A stretch of 64,000 nt of DNA from Bog-159 sp963709155. Lineage in GTDB: Bacteria; Acidobacteriota; Terriglobia; Bryobacterales; Bryobacteraceae. This document shows, one piece after another, positions 63,950 through 64,000 of this stretch. Below the pieces are notes generated by a model. The model was not told the origin of the DNA. It ran no database searches and saw only the letters and a list, made by a program, of their open reading frames with translations. The translations under genes were made by a program, and so were the position numbers. Numbering within the stretch: the first letter of the stretch is position 1; the number at the start of each line of letters is the position of its first letter. Location of the stretch: assembly GCA_963709155.1 (NCBI GenBank), contig CAVPVD010000003.1, positions 186,001 to 250,000 of the forward strand, in the 5' to 3' direction.

Positions 63950-64000
63950 CTTTGGAGGGCGGGCTATTCAGCCCGCAGCCCGGCTTTCAGCCGGCTTGCA
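63950..64000. repeat. Palindromic repeat at the right edge
   Basis: GGCGGGCTATTCAGCCCGC and GCCCGGCTTTCAGCCGGC are two hairpin units after the 'HGL' gene; the block continues beyond the window. Confidence 0.75.

Overview
The window is GC-rich bacterial DNA that looks like a member of the Acidobacteriota, most likely near Solibacter/Bryobacterales. The clues are an Oar-type TonB-dependent receptor, a sulfatase-like/TPR fusion, a GloVer-repeat beta-propeller protein, a large zinc metalloprotease of the DUF5117 type, a fused homocysteine methyltransferase/MetF, and many short modular palindromic repeats between genes. The lineage is an inference from gene content; no rRNA gene is present.

Layout. 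1-3.4 kb: a frameshifted GloVer-repeat protein, small membrane and hypothetical genes and a DNA-ligase remnant. 3.5-10.1 kb: a 156-bp MITE-like element, then a GT-C glycosyltransferase, a DUF899 protein, an MBL-fold hydrolase, GalE and an exported amidohydrolase. 10.3-26.6 kb: a compact one-strand set of head and tail genes (TerL, portal, scaffold-like, coat, connectors, tail tube, tail chaperone with a -1 frameshift site, short tape measure, distal tail, hub, receptor-binding protein). I see no integrase, repressor, replication or lysis gene. A second copy of the MITE-like element follows it. 27-33.2 kb: an HD hydrolase, a frameshifted CocE/NonD hydrolase, and divergent isocitrate lyase (frameshifted) and malate synthase. 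33.3-46.3 kb: polyphosphate kinase, agmatine deiminase and N-carbamoylputrescine amidase, a TIR-FGE fusion, a metalloprotease, class II photolyase, a radical SAM/SPASM protein with a translationally coupled partner, HemD and a GAF protein. 46.7-57.8 kb: sulfatase-like/TPR protein, TonB-dependent receptor, an exported methyltransferase, a second DUF899 gene with a replaced C-terminus, an Ig-like fragment, MetH-N/MetF and TsaC. 58-64 kb: a lower-GC three-gene islet ending in a RelE-type toxin, two SDR genes with a divergent TetR regulator, a VOC protein and an 'HGL' repeat-family protein.

The most interesting part is the 16.3-kb virion cassette. Its order resembles gene transfer agent structural clusters. 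It carries the same palindromic repeats as the chromosome, between the scaffold and coat genes and elsewhere, which suggests long residence in the host rather than a recent prophage. It also holds a textbook tail-chaperone frameshift signal: the slippery heptamer A AAA AAC followed by a two-part hairpin. I read it as a candidate domesticated, GTA-like particle locus; a defective prophage remains the main alternative.

Four lesions in three genes (the GloVer gene twice, the CocE hydrolase, isocitrate lyase) are single small indels. They could be real pseudogenes or assembly errors, and the sequence alone cannot tell.
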